Shown: positions 26,568-34,479 of the stretch, one piece after another | Layout: every line of letters starts with the position of its first letter | How positions within the stretch are numbered: position 1 is the stretch's first letter | From: an uncultured Bacteroidia bacterium | Lineage (GTDB): Bacteria; Bacteroidota; Bacteroidia; Bacteroidales; UBA932 | Length of the DNA stretch: 50,641 nt | Assembly: GCA_902778855.1 (NCBI GenBank) | Contig: CACYZM010000036.1 | Span: 1 to 50,641, forward strand | Direction: 5' to 3' | Position numbers and translations under genes: made by a program | The notes under the pieces: model-generated | What the model was told of the DNA's origin: nothing | The model's input: only the letters and a program-made list of their open reading frames with translations | Databases searched by the model: none

Positions 26568-27770
26568 ATGAAACGACTCCTCCTGCTGACCGTCCTGCTG
26601 GCATCGCTGGCCGCCTGCGGCGGAAAACCTCAGCCCCAGGCCCCCGTGTATGCTCCCACGCCCGAAATCCTGCCGGGCGCCACGGATCTCGAAGCCTATC
26701 TCCCGCTCCTGGAAGGCAAGCGGGTGTCGATCCTCTCCAACCAGACCGGTCTGGTCGCCCCGGGGCGGCACGTACTCGATACGTTGCTGTCGCTGGGCGT
26801 GAACGTGGTGTCGATCTTCTCGCCGGAACACGGCTTCCGCGGCACGGCCGACGCCGGCGAACTCGTGAAGAGCTCGGTCGACGAACCGACCGGCGTCCCC
26901 ATCCGCTCGCTCTACGACGGAAAGGGCGGCCTGCCCTCCGACGAGGCGGTCGACGAATTCGACGTCCTGGTGTTCGACCTGCAGGACGTGGGCTGCCGTT
27001 TCTACACCTATAATGTCACGATGGGCAAGATGATGGGCGTCTGCGCCGCACACGGCAAGCCCATGATCGTCCTGGACCGCCCCAACCCCATCGGCTTCTA
27101 CGTGGACGGCCCGATCCTCGATCTGAAATACAAGTCCGGCGTCGGATACTGGCCGATCCCCGTATGCCACGGCATGACGCTCGGCGAGCTGGCGCTGATG
27201 ATCAACGGGGAAGGCTGGCTGCCCGGCGGCGCGCACTGCGACCTGACCGTGGTCAAATGCCGCAACTACACGCACCAGTCGCACTACGTGCTCCCCGTCA
27301 AGCCCTCGCCCAACCTGCCCGACATGCGCTCCGTCTATCTGTATCCCTCGCTCTGCTACTTCGAAGCCACGCCGGTAAGCCTGGGCCGCGGCACGGACAA
27401 GGCCTTCCAGATGTACGGACATCCGAACATGAAGGGCTACAAGTACTCCTTCACCCCCCGCAGCATCGAAGGCGCCAAGAATCCCCCGCAGCTCGACCGC
27501 GAATGCTGGGGCGTGGACCTGCGCACCGAGCCGTCTGACGAAGTCGTCAACGCCGCAGGCATCAACCTCGAATACGTAATCGACGCCTACCGGAACCTCA
27601 ACCTCGACGACCATTTCTTCCGCTCGTTCTTCGAGCTGCTCATCGGCCGCGACTATGTGCGCAAGATGATCAAGGAAGGCGCTTCCGCCGACGAGATCAA
27701 GGCCCGCTGGGCCGATGACGTCGCGCAGTTCAAGATCCAACGCAAACCCTATCTGCTCTATGAAGAATAA
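26568..27770 (+). CDS. namZ: Exo-beta-N-acetylmuramidase NamZ-like lipoprotein (GH171, DUF1343)
   Basis: Protein of 400 residues with a lipoprotein signal (LASLAACGG). Former DUF1343, now known as NamZ/GH171, releases MurNAc from the non-reducing end of peptidoglycan fragments. The SPEHGFRG motif near residues 85-92 holds the presumed catalytic Glu; VFDLQDVGCRFYTY, LDRPNPIGF and CHGMTLGELA also mark the family. ATG 26568 is chosen because it starts the signal peptide. It overlaps the GH18 gene by 11 bases, which with the ROK kinase and MFS transporter points to amino-sugar scavenging. Confidence 0.9.
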   Translation: MKRLLLLTVLLASLAACGGKPQPQAPVYAPTPEILPGATDLEAYLPLLEGKRVSILSNQTGLVAPGRHVLDTLLSLGVNVVSIFSPEHGFRGTADAGELVKSSVDEPTGVPIRSLYDGKGGLPSDEAVDEFDVLVFDLQDVGCRFYTYNVTMGKMMGVCAAHGKPMIVLDRPNPIGFYVDGPILDLKYKSGVGYWPIPVCHGMTLGELALMINGEGWLPGGAHCDLTVVKCRNYTHQSHYVLPVKPSPNLPDMRSVYLYPSLCYFEATPVSLGRGTDKAFQMYGHPNMKGYKYSFTPRSIEGAKNPPQLDRECWGVDLRTEPSDEVVNAAGINLEYVIDAYRNLNLDDHFFRSFFELLIGRDYVRKMIKEGASADEIKARWADDVAQFKIQRKPYLLYEE

Positions 27771-28914
27771 GTGCTGGCTGTTTCTGGTGCTGGCAGGCCT
27801 CCTGCTGGGCGCCTGCGAAGACCCGATCGAGCCGGAGCCGGAACCGGAGCCGGAACCGGAGGTCGATCCGGAGATCGTGGAACCGTTCGTCCCCCGCAAC
27901 GAGGCGATCAACGACGGCCGCCACGTCACCGCCTACGTGACCTACTACGGCAGCCTCACGCCCGATCCCTATATCGTAACCCACATCAACTACGCCTTCG
28001 CCGAACTCTATATGGTGGACGGCGTGTACCAGGGATTCAAGATCCAGGGCAAAGAGTCCCGTTTCCACACCGTGCGGTCCATCAAGCAGAGCAATCCCGA
28101 CCTGAAGATCTGCCTGAGCTTCACCCACGGGGTGGCCAACGCCGACAACAAGCAGGGCGGCAGTTTCTCCGCCCTGGGCAAGAGCGAAGACAACCGCAAG
28201 CGCTTCGCCGCCGACTGCAAGGCCTTCCTCGAAAAATACGAACTCGACGGAATCGACCTCGACTGGGAGTTCCCGGGCCTGTCGTGGAGCGGCGCGGCCT
28301 GCGATCCGGCCACCGACTGCGACAGCTACATCGCCATCGTCAAAGACCTGCGCGAGGCCCTGGGCGACAAATATGAAATCTCCTACGCCGGCTACTGTAT
28401 GGACAAACAGCCGGCCACAGGCGGCTGGCGCTACGTCGACATCAAGGGCATGGACCCGTATGTCGATTATGTCAACATCATGACCTACGACCTCGACGCC
28501 GCCCCGCACCACCACTCCGCCCTGAAATCCGACCGGGCCTACCGCGACTGCGTCCGTTCGGTCCAGGCCTATCTCGACCTGGGCATCTCGCCCAAGAAGC
28601 TGGTGCTGGGCATCCCGTTCTATGGCCGCCACTCTTTCAGCGAGTCGCCCACGGCCATCACCTACAAGAACATCCTTAAACTGGACCGCTACAAGTATCG
28701 CCGAAACCAGTGGGACGACGTGGCCAAATGCCCGTATGTCGAGACCATGGGCGGCGTCTTCTACTGCGGATACGACAATCCCCGCAGCATCGCGGAGAAA
28801 GGCAAATGGATCCGGGAAAAAGGCATGCTGGGCCTGATGTACTGGGAATACGACCAGGACGATGCCAACGGCACACTCCGCAAGGCCGTCTGGAACGCAG
28901 TCATGACTCCTTAG
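27760..28914 (+). CDS. GH18 chitinase / endo-beta-N-acetylglucosaminidase-like lipoprotein
   Basis: Protein of 384 residues. Lipoprotein signal (GLLLGAC) followed at once by an acidic EDPIEPEPEPEPEPE stretch; acidic residues after the lipid Cys are typical of Bacteroidetes surface lipoproteins, so it may face outward. The TIM barrel carries the GH18 signature DGIDLDWEF at about residues 163-171 with the catalytic Glu, then VNIMTYDLD and LGIPFYGR, and ends MYWEYDQDD. Family members cut chitin, N-glycan cores or peptidoglycan-like chains; GH18 alone does not tell which. ATG 27760 lies inside the end of namZ, so translation is coupled. Confidence 0.9.
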   Translation: MKNKCWLFLVLAGLLLGACEDPIEPEPEPEPEPEVDPEIVEPFVPRNEAINDGRHVTAYVTYYGSLTPDPYIVTHINYAFAELYMVDGVYQGFKIQGKESRFHTVRSIKQSNPDLKICLSFTHGVANADNKQGGSFSALGKSEDNRKRFAADCKAFLEKYELDGIDLDWEFPGLSWSGAACDPATDCDSYIAIVKDLREALGDKYEISYAGYCMDKQPATGGWRYVDIKGMDPYVDYVNIMTYDLDAAPHHHSALKSDRAYRDCVRSVQAYLDLGISPKKLVLGIPFYGRHSFSESPTAITYKNILKLDRYKYRRNQWDDVAKCPYVETMGGVFYCGYDNPRSIAEKGKWIREKGMLGLMYWEYDQDDANGTLRKAVWNAVMTP

Positions 28915-28940
28915 ACTTAACGACAAAATACACATACGAT

Positions 28941-29849
28941 ATGGCTATCATCAGCATCGATCTGGGTGGAACCAAAGTGTTGGCAGCCCTGCTGACGCGC
29001 ACTGGTGAAACGATTTGCAAGACCTATAAACTGCTGGCCGGCGCCACCGGCTCCGCCGTCGGCGCGCTCGTGGCCGAAGCCATCCGGGAACTGCGCCGGC
29101 AGCAGCCGGACGTCCCGGTCGAAGGCGTGGGCGTCTGCGTCCCCGGCATCGTCTATTCGAAGAAAGGCACGGTGTGGGCACCGAACATCCCCGGGTGGGA
29201 CGATTATCCGCTGCAGCGGGAACTGGAAGCGGCGGTCAACGATCCGTCGGTCCGCATCGCGGTCGAGAGCGACCGCACCTGCTACATCCTGGGCGAAGTC
29301 TGGAAAGGCGCGGCCCGCGGCTGCACCGACGCTATCTACCTGGCCGTCGGCACGGGCATCGGGGCCGGCATCCTGCTCGACGGCCGCGTCATCCACGGGG
29401 CTTCCGACATTGTGGGCGCCACGGGATGGATGGCGCTGGAAACGCCCTGGCGCGACGAATACAAGCCCGTGGGCTGCTTCGAATACTACGCTTCCGGCAA
29501 CGGCATCGGCACCCAGGCCAAACTCCGCTACGGAGACCCGTCCAAGTCCAGCTACGACGTATTCGCCGGCTATGGCACCGATCCCGTCGCGACGGAAATC
29601 CTTGACCACGCCATCCAGCTGTGGGGGATGGGCACGGCCAACCTGGTGAGCCTGTTCAACCCGCAGAAAGTGATTTTCGGCGGCGGCGTCTTCGGCCCCG
29701 CCGTCCCCTTCATCGACCGCATCTACGCCGAGGCCTGCCGCTGGGGGCAGCCCATCTCGATGCGGGAGGTCCAGTACTGCGCCGCCGAAACGGGCGGCGA
29801 CGCCGCCCTGCTGGGCGCCGGCTACCTGGCAATCCGTGAAACTGAATAA
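28941..29849 (+). CDS. ROK family sugar kinase without the usual zinc motif
   Basis: Kinase of 302 residues, the normal ROK length. ISIDLGGTKVLAALL at the start and AVGTGIGAGILLDGRVIHGASDIVGATGW are the phosphate and sugar binding parts. ROK proteins usually carry CxCGxxGCLE for zinc; here the region reads DEYKPVGCFEYYASG, with only one Cys left. Family members phosphorylate glucose, GlcNAc, ManNAc or related sugars. Placement after NamZ and GH18 and before an MFS transporter suggests an amino sugar, by inference. It starts 26 bases after the GH18 stop and ends nine bases before the transporter. Confidence 0.88.
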   Translation: MAIISIDLGGTKVLAALLTRTGETICKTYKLLAGATGSAVGALVAEAIRELRRQQPDVPVEGVGVCVPGIVYSKKGTVWAPNIPGWDDYPLQRELEAAVNDPSVRIAVESDRTCYILGEVWKGAARGCTDAIYLAVGTGIGAGILLDGRVIHGASDIVGATGWMALETPWRDEYKPVGCFEYYASGNGIGTQAKLRYGDPSKSSYDVFAGYGTDPVATEILDHAIQLWGMGTANLVSLFNPQKVIFGGGVFGPAVPFIDRIYAEACRWGQPISMREVQYCAAETGGDAALLGAGYLAIRETE

Positions 29850-29858
29850 TCTCTGTCT

Positions 29859-31022
29859 ATGACTGCAAAATCCTATAACACGACTGCCGTCTTCGTCGCC
29901 GCCTGCGCGGGGATGGCCTTTTTCGGCGTGACGATGCTGTCGTTGGCGCCCATTCTTGGAAAACTCAACCTGGTGGTGGGTGAAGGAGCGCTCTCGCTTC
30001 CTTCCACGATGTCCATCGGCATCATCCTGGGCACCGTGATCTTCGGCCCGGTTGTCGACCGGTTCGGTTACAAATGGCTGCTGATCATCAGTTCGGTGCT
30101 GGCCCTCGCCGGCATCCAGGGCCTGGCCCGCTTCACGCAGCTGCCGATGCTGCATGGATCGATGTTCTGCCTCGGACTGGGCGGCGGCATCCTGAACGGC
30201 CTGACCAACGCCCTGGTCTCCGACATTTACGACGATGACAAGCGCGGCGGCCGGCTCGGCGTGCTGGGTGCCTTCTATTGCATCGGCGCCCTGCTCTGGA
30301 CCTTGCTCAACTATTTTATCCCCAATTACAGTCTGCCCCTGAACGCCGTTTCGGTGGTGATGGCCCTGTTCATCCTCTTCTTCTGCTTCATCGCTTTCCC
30401 GAAAGCCAAACCTTCGGGCAGCGTCTCCCTCAGCAAATCGCTGGGCCTGCTGAAGTTTCCGGCGCTGCTGCTCTTCGCGGTCGTGCTGTTCTTCGAGAGC
30501 GGCTTTGAAGGCTGCAGCGGCAGTTTCACCGTAGAATTCTTCAACCAGACCACCCCGATCGGCCAGAAGGCCGCCACGCTGGCTATGACCTGGTTCACGA
30601 TCGGCATGATGGCCGGCCGCTTCCCGCTGGGTGCCATCCAGCGGAAACTCGGCCCCTTGGGCACGCTCTACCTCTATCTGTCCGTCGCCCTGATCGGCGT
30701 GGTCCTCTTCACGCTCTGCAACGGTCCGGTGGGTGCCTACATCGCGATGGCCCTCATCGGTTTCGGCGTCGGTGCCACCTTCCCGGTCGTGCTCAACTAC
30801 ATCGGCGGCGCGTTCCGCAACCAGTCGGGCACGGCGATGTCGATCGCCATCTTCATCGCCCTGCTGGGCCAGTTCACCTTCAACCGCATCACGGGCAATG
30901 CATTTGCCCTGGGCAAATACGCCACCCTGCCCGCCCTGCTCTTCACCGCCGTCATCGCGATGATGGTCATCGTCCCGCTGGCACGGCGCGCCGCGAAAAA
31001 GGAAGAAGGCAAGAACGCTTAG
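29859..31022 (+). CDS. MFS sugar transporter
   Basis: Major facilitator protein of 387 residues with twelve predicted helices. The N-terminal half shows [18 protein letters not shown], matching the loop 2-3 motif, and [25 protein letters not shown]; the second half has [16 protein letters not shown]. It looks like the fucose/sugar branch often seen beside ROK kinases. The likely cargo is the sugar phosphorylated by the ROK protein. Its stop TAG shares bases with the comM stop on the other strand (TTAG). Confidence 0.88.
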   Translation: MTAKSYNTTAVFVAACAGMAFFGVTMLSLAPILGKLNLVVGEGALSLPSTMSIGIILGTVIFGPVVDRFGYKWLLIISSVLALAGIQGLARFTQLPMLHGSMFCLGLGGGILNGLTNALVSDIYDDDKRGGRLGVLGAFYCIGALLWTLLNYFIPNYSLPLNAVSVVMALFILFFCFIAFPKAKPSGSVSLSKSLGLLKFPALLLFAVVLFFESGFEGCSGSFTVEFFNQTTPIGQKAATLAMTWFTIGMMAGRFPLGAIQRKLGPLGTLYLYLSVALIGVVLFTLCNGPVGAYIAMALIGFGVGATFPVVLNYIGGAFRNQSGTAMSIAIFIALLGQFTFNRITGNAFALGKYATLPALLFTAVIAMMVIVPLARRAAKKEEGKNA

Positions 31023-32535
31023 TCAAACGGCCGGCGACGGTCGAGGAAGCGGAAACCTGCCGCTTCGAGGAGATGTGCCGGCTGAATGTCCGGCACATTT
31101 TCTAAATCGGCGATGGTCCGGGCGACTTTGAGGATGCGGGTGTAGGCGCGGGCCGAGAGGCCCATCCGGTCGAGGATCTTCTCGAGCGTCTGCCGGCATT
31201 CCTCCGATGCGCATTGGCGAAGATGCCTTCGCCGGCGAACCGCGCCGTCTGCACGGCCCGCGCCCGCGCCACCCGGCGGGCAATCTCCGCGCTGCTCTCC
31301 TCCGGCGGCAAAGGACCGCCTTTACCGGTGCGGCCCAGCAGTTCCGCCGCCGACAGGCTCTTGCAAAAAATCTGCAGGTCGAGGCGGTCCATCATAGGCC
31401 CGGAGAGCCGCGAGAGATAGCTTTCGATGGCACCGCGGGAGCAGTTGCAACGGCCCGAATCGTCGCCGTAATATCCGCAGGGGCAGGGATTCATCGAGGC
31501 TACCAGCATAAACGAAGCCGGATAATCGACTTTGTAGCGGGCGCGGGAGATGGTGACGCGTCCGTCTTCGAGCGGCTGGCGCAAAGAATCGAGCAGATTC
31601 CGGCTGAACTGGGCGATTTCATCCAAATATAAAACGCCATTATGCGCCAAACTGATTTCTCCCGGACCGGCCTGGGGGCCGCCGCCGATGAGCGAGACGA
31701 GGCTGGCGCTATGATGGGGCGAGCGGAAGGGGCGCTCGCGGGGCAGGCCGGCGAAGCCGCTTCCCCGCCCTGCCACCGAATAGACCTTCCCGGTCTCGAT
31801 GGCCTCATCGCGGGTCATCGGCGGCAAGATCGACGGCAGACAGGAAGCCATCAGGCTCTTGCCGCTCCCGGGGCTGCCGACCAGAAGCAAATGGTGAGAA
31901 CCGGCGGCGGCAATCTCAAAGCCGCGTTTGGCGACGTGCTGTCCCCGGACCTGGCTGAAATCATTCCCGGCGGGCTGGAAGCGGCCGTCATCGGCCTGAC
32001 GCCGGACCAGCAGGTGGTCGCACGCGTCCCGCGTGGCGAGCACCTCAATGGCCTCGGCCAGCGTCGAGACGCCATAGACGGCGAGGCCTTCGATCTCGGC
32101 CGCTTCGCGGGCGGATTCCGCCGGGAGAATGCAGCCTTCAAACCCTTCGGCCCGGGCCTGCAAGGCCACCGGGAGCGCTCCGCCTGTCGGCCGGACGCGC
32201 CCGTCCAGGGCCAGTTCACCCATAATCACAAATTTCCCGCAATCGGGCAGGGCCACCTGCTCCGAAACGGCCAGCAGGCCGATGGCAATGGCCAGATCGT
32301 AGGCCGACCCTTCCTTGCGGAGGTCGGCCGGTGCCAGGTTCACCACGAGTTTCCGCCCCGGAATGTGAAAACCGTACGACATCAGCGCCGTGATGACGCG
32401 AAGCAGGCTCTCCCGCACGGCACTGTCGGGCAAGCCGACCAGATGGATGCCGATCCCGACCGAAAGGTCGACCTCGACGGTGACGATGACTGCCTCAACC
32501 CCGAGGCAGGTGGCGCAATAACACTTGTTCAGCAT
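31019..32535 (-). pseudogene. comM: ComM/YifB Mg-chelatase-like AAA ATPase, frame broken near the C-terminus
   Basis: ComM-family AAA+ helicase linked to branch migration during DNA uptake. From ATG 32535 the frame is normal: lon-protease-like N-terminus (LVGLPDSAVRESLLRV), Walker A GSPGSGKSLMA, GEISLAHNGVLYLDE and the CNC-like CPCGYYGDDSGRCNCS zinc loop. Near 31203-31212, after GEGIFANAH, the frame changes; the true C-terminus, [17 protein letters not shown] followed by [11 protein letters not shown], continues in another frame to TAA at 31019. About 10-16 residues between NA and the C-terminal helices also look missing. Start 32535 is set by a strong ribosome site and by a -7 box overlapping the alternative TTG at 32565. 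Confidence 0.87.
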
Positions 32536-32540
32536 AATCC

Positions 32541-32570
32541 GTCCTCCTTTGGTTACTTTCTGCAAAGGTA
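32541..32570 (-). promoter_or_regulatory. comM promoter and strong Shine-Dalgarno site
   Basis: -7 box TACCTTTG (32570-32563), then AAAGGAGGAC (32550-32541), ending five bases before ATG 32535. A GGAGG site is unusual among genes in this window. Confidence 0.65.
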
Positions 32571-32590
32571 AGGCGGCCGATACGCAAGAA

Positions 32591-32620
32591 AAAAAACGGC
32601 TAAAAGATTAACCGTTTTTT
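32591..32620 (-). terminator. Intrinsic terminator after the beta-barrel gene
   Basis: AAAAAACGG (32591-32599) pairs with CCGTTTTTT (32612-32620); the inner bases extend the stem with one mismatch. On the minus strand it is followed by a T-run, 24 bases after the stop of the beta-barrel gene. Confidence 0.7.
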
Positions 32621-32643
32621 ATATAAGCTGAAAAAATCCGGAT

Positions 32644-33813
32644 TTAGAGCTTGAACCGCAAACCGACTTCGAAGCGCGCCTGCACGGGCTGCTGGGTGCG
32701 GATGCTGAGCGGCTGGTTGTTGTCGAAGTAATAGACCAGGCTGGGATCGAAATACAGACCCAGGCGCGGGACGAACCAGTATTCGGCGCCCAGGCCGACG
32801 CGGGCCGACCACTGGAGGCCGCCCACTTTTTCAGAGAGCGTATTGTTAGCGTAAACATAGCGCTGGGCCACGCATTTCTCGACGGCGCCGCCGGCCGAGG
32901 CGTAGAAGCCGAAGGTGGGCGTTTCGACGAAGCGGTATGACAGCGTGAGCGGGATGCCGAGGTAATGCAGCTGGTTGTAGGCATCCTCATAGCGGACTTT
33001 GTCGACGAGGATGTCGTAGCGGGAAACCAGGTAGGAATAACTCAGGCCCGTGACGGCCGACAGGCGGCCGGCGAGCGGAAGTTCAAGCTGAAGGCCCAGG
33101 CTCAGCGGCGCATAGAACTTCGGCGATTCGGAGAAGGGCTCCACGCGGGAGACGGCCTGTCCGCCCGTCTGGGAAGAGGCGTGCATCGGGCTGGCCTCAT
33201 AGAGCAGGCTGTTTTCAGAAGCGACGGCCGACAGGTTGGAGTGGAGGGATATGATGGATGTGTGTGTTCGGGAACGGGGCTCGGCGGGGTCCTGGCTATC
33301 CCAGAAGTCCGCAGGGAGCTGGTCTTCAGTCAGGCGCTTGTCTTCGGCCGGAGCAGCAGGTTCAACGGGTTCGCTGACCACGGGTTCGGCCACGACGGGA
33401 TCTGCCACGGCGGGCTCGGCGACCGTGGGCTGTTCAGCCGTGGCGGGAACGGACGGTTTGACGACCCGGGCGGATGCGGTGGTCTGCTGTTTTGTGAAAT
33501 GGGCGATTTGCGTGGCGATGGGAGCGACGTCCTGCACGGGGGCGGACGTTTCCGGAGCTTCCGGAGCGACGACGGCCCGGGCGATGCGCACCGGAGCGGT
33601 GCCGATGCCTTCGGGCACGCGGTCGCGGAAGACCAGGAGAGCCAGGGCCAGGCCGGCCGCGGCGGCGACGGCCCCCGTGGCGAAGCGGCGCATCACGACC
33701 CGGCGGTGTCGGCGTGCCAGCCCGCTGCTGATGCCTTCCCAGACATCCGGAGCGGCCTCCGTCACGCCCGATAACCGGTCGCGGATGACCCTGTCGAATT
33801 CATTTGCGTTCAT
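32644..33813 (-). CDS. Anti-sigma-like / outer-membrane beta-barrel chimera
   Basis: Protein of 389 residues. Residues 1-40 resemble the cytoplasmic start of Bacteroidetes anti-sigma proteins (MNANEFDRVIRDRLSGVTEAAPDVWEGI), followed by a basic patch and one membrane helix (about 42-62). A long Pro/Val/Ala/Glu linker with repeated AEPVV-type units spans about 70-160. The last 170 residues alternate aromatic and small residues and end in GLRFKL, as PorT/OmpW-type beta-barrels do. An ECF sigma gene overlaps its start by 14 bases, so a sigma-regulating role is likely. How one chain could be an inner-membrane anchor and a barrel is unclear; the barrel may be periplasmic or sensory. Confidence 0.75.
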   Translation of the reverse strand: MNANEFDRVIRDRLSGVTEAAPDVWEGISSGLARRHRRVVMRRFATGAVAAAAGLALALLVFRDRVPEGIGTAPVRIARAVVAPEAPETSAPVQDVAPIATQIAHFTKQQTTASARVVKPSVPATAEQPTVAEPAVADPVVAEPVVSEPVEPAAPAEDKRLTEDQLPADFWDSQDPAEPRSRTHTSIISLHSNLSAVASENSLLYEASPMHASSQTGGQAVSRVEPFSESPKFYAPLSLGLQLELPLAGRLSAVTGLSYSYLVSRYDILVDKVRYEDAYNQLHYLGIPLTLSYRFVETPTFGFYASAGGAVEKCVAQRYVYANNTLSEKVGGLQWSARVGLGAEYWFVPRLGLYFDPSLVYYFDNNQPLSIRTQQPVQARFEVGLRFKL

Positions 33814-34357
33814 TATATAACTTTTTTATCTTTTCTTGCAGCAGGCTTCTCGCACGGCTCACCTGGGAGCGCGACGACTGCTCGGTAATGCCCAGCAGCT
33901 CGCCCACTTCGGCGTGGGAGTAGCCATCGAGTACGAACAGGTTGAAGGTGCTTCGCAGGCCGGGGGGCAGTTCCGCCACCAGGCCGAGGATTTCACGGGT
34001 GCCGATCTGGTCGAGCACGCCGGGCTCGAGGGTGCCGCCCAGTTCGGGCGCTTCGACGATGTCTTCGGAATACCGGAGCGCGTCGGCCTTGCGGAGCTGC
34101 ATCAGGCAGGTGTTGACGAAAACTTTCCGCATCCAGCCCTCGAAGGAGCCTTCTCCCTTGTAAGTACCAATTTTGTCAAAGACCATGAGGAAACCGTCCT
34201 GCAGCATATCCTTCGCATCCTCCGAGCCCACATACCGGACACACACCGGATACATGACCGATGCATATCGCTCGTAAAGCATCCGCTGGGCGTTTCTGTC
34301 GCCGCGGATGCAGCCGGCAATCAGTTGGGCCTCATCCTGTCTGGAAGGTTCACTCAT
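33800..34357 (-). CDS. ECF-type RNA polymerase sigma-70 factor
   Basis: Sigma factor of 185 residues with region 2 (MLYERYASVMYPVCVRYVGSEDAKDMLQDGFL and WMRKVFVNTC) and region 4 (LPPGLRSTFNLFVLDGYSHAEVGELLGI with a helix-turn-helix ending SRSQVSRARSLL). Such factors bring RNA polymerase to a small set of promoters and are held by membrane anti-sigma proteins. ATG 34357 fits the family start; an upstream reading from 34411 adds residues unlike the family. It overlaps the chimera gene by 14 bases. Promoter not evident. Confidence 0.92.
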   Translation of the reverse strand: MSEPSRQDEAQLIAGCIRGDRNAQRMLYERYASVMYPVCVRYVGSEDAKDMLQDGFLMVFDKIGTYKGEGSFEGWMRKVFVNTCLMQLRKADALRYSEDIVEAPELGGTLEPGVLDQIGTREILGLVAELPPGLRSTFNLFVLDGYSHAEVGELLGITEQSSRSQVSRARSLLQEKIKKLYNERK

Positions 34358-34451
34358 CGCTTGCGAATAATAGATGCAAAATGGCGGGTAAATGTTGCAT
34401 CCCGCCCCCAAAAAATTTTATGGTTTGTTTTTTGCTTCCGTGGATATCCGT

Positions 34452-34459
34452 TATTTTTG
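34452..34459 (+). promoter_or_regulatory. -7 box of the TPR-envC unit
   Basis: TATTTTTG, 20 bases before ATG 34480, with T-rich TTTG-containing sequence upstream. It lies in the 122-base gap shared with the divergent sigma gene; I see no other element there. Confidence 0.5.
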
Positions 34460-34479
34460 TAACGAATTTAGAAAAAATT

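Noticed and set aside
27820-27870. Glu-Pro coding repeat in the GH18 gene as a phase-variable tract
   Set aside because: The hexamer-like GAGCCG repeats are short and imperfect, and the frame is open; it is adequately explained as a lipoprotein linker.
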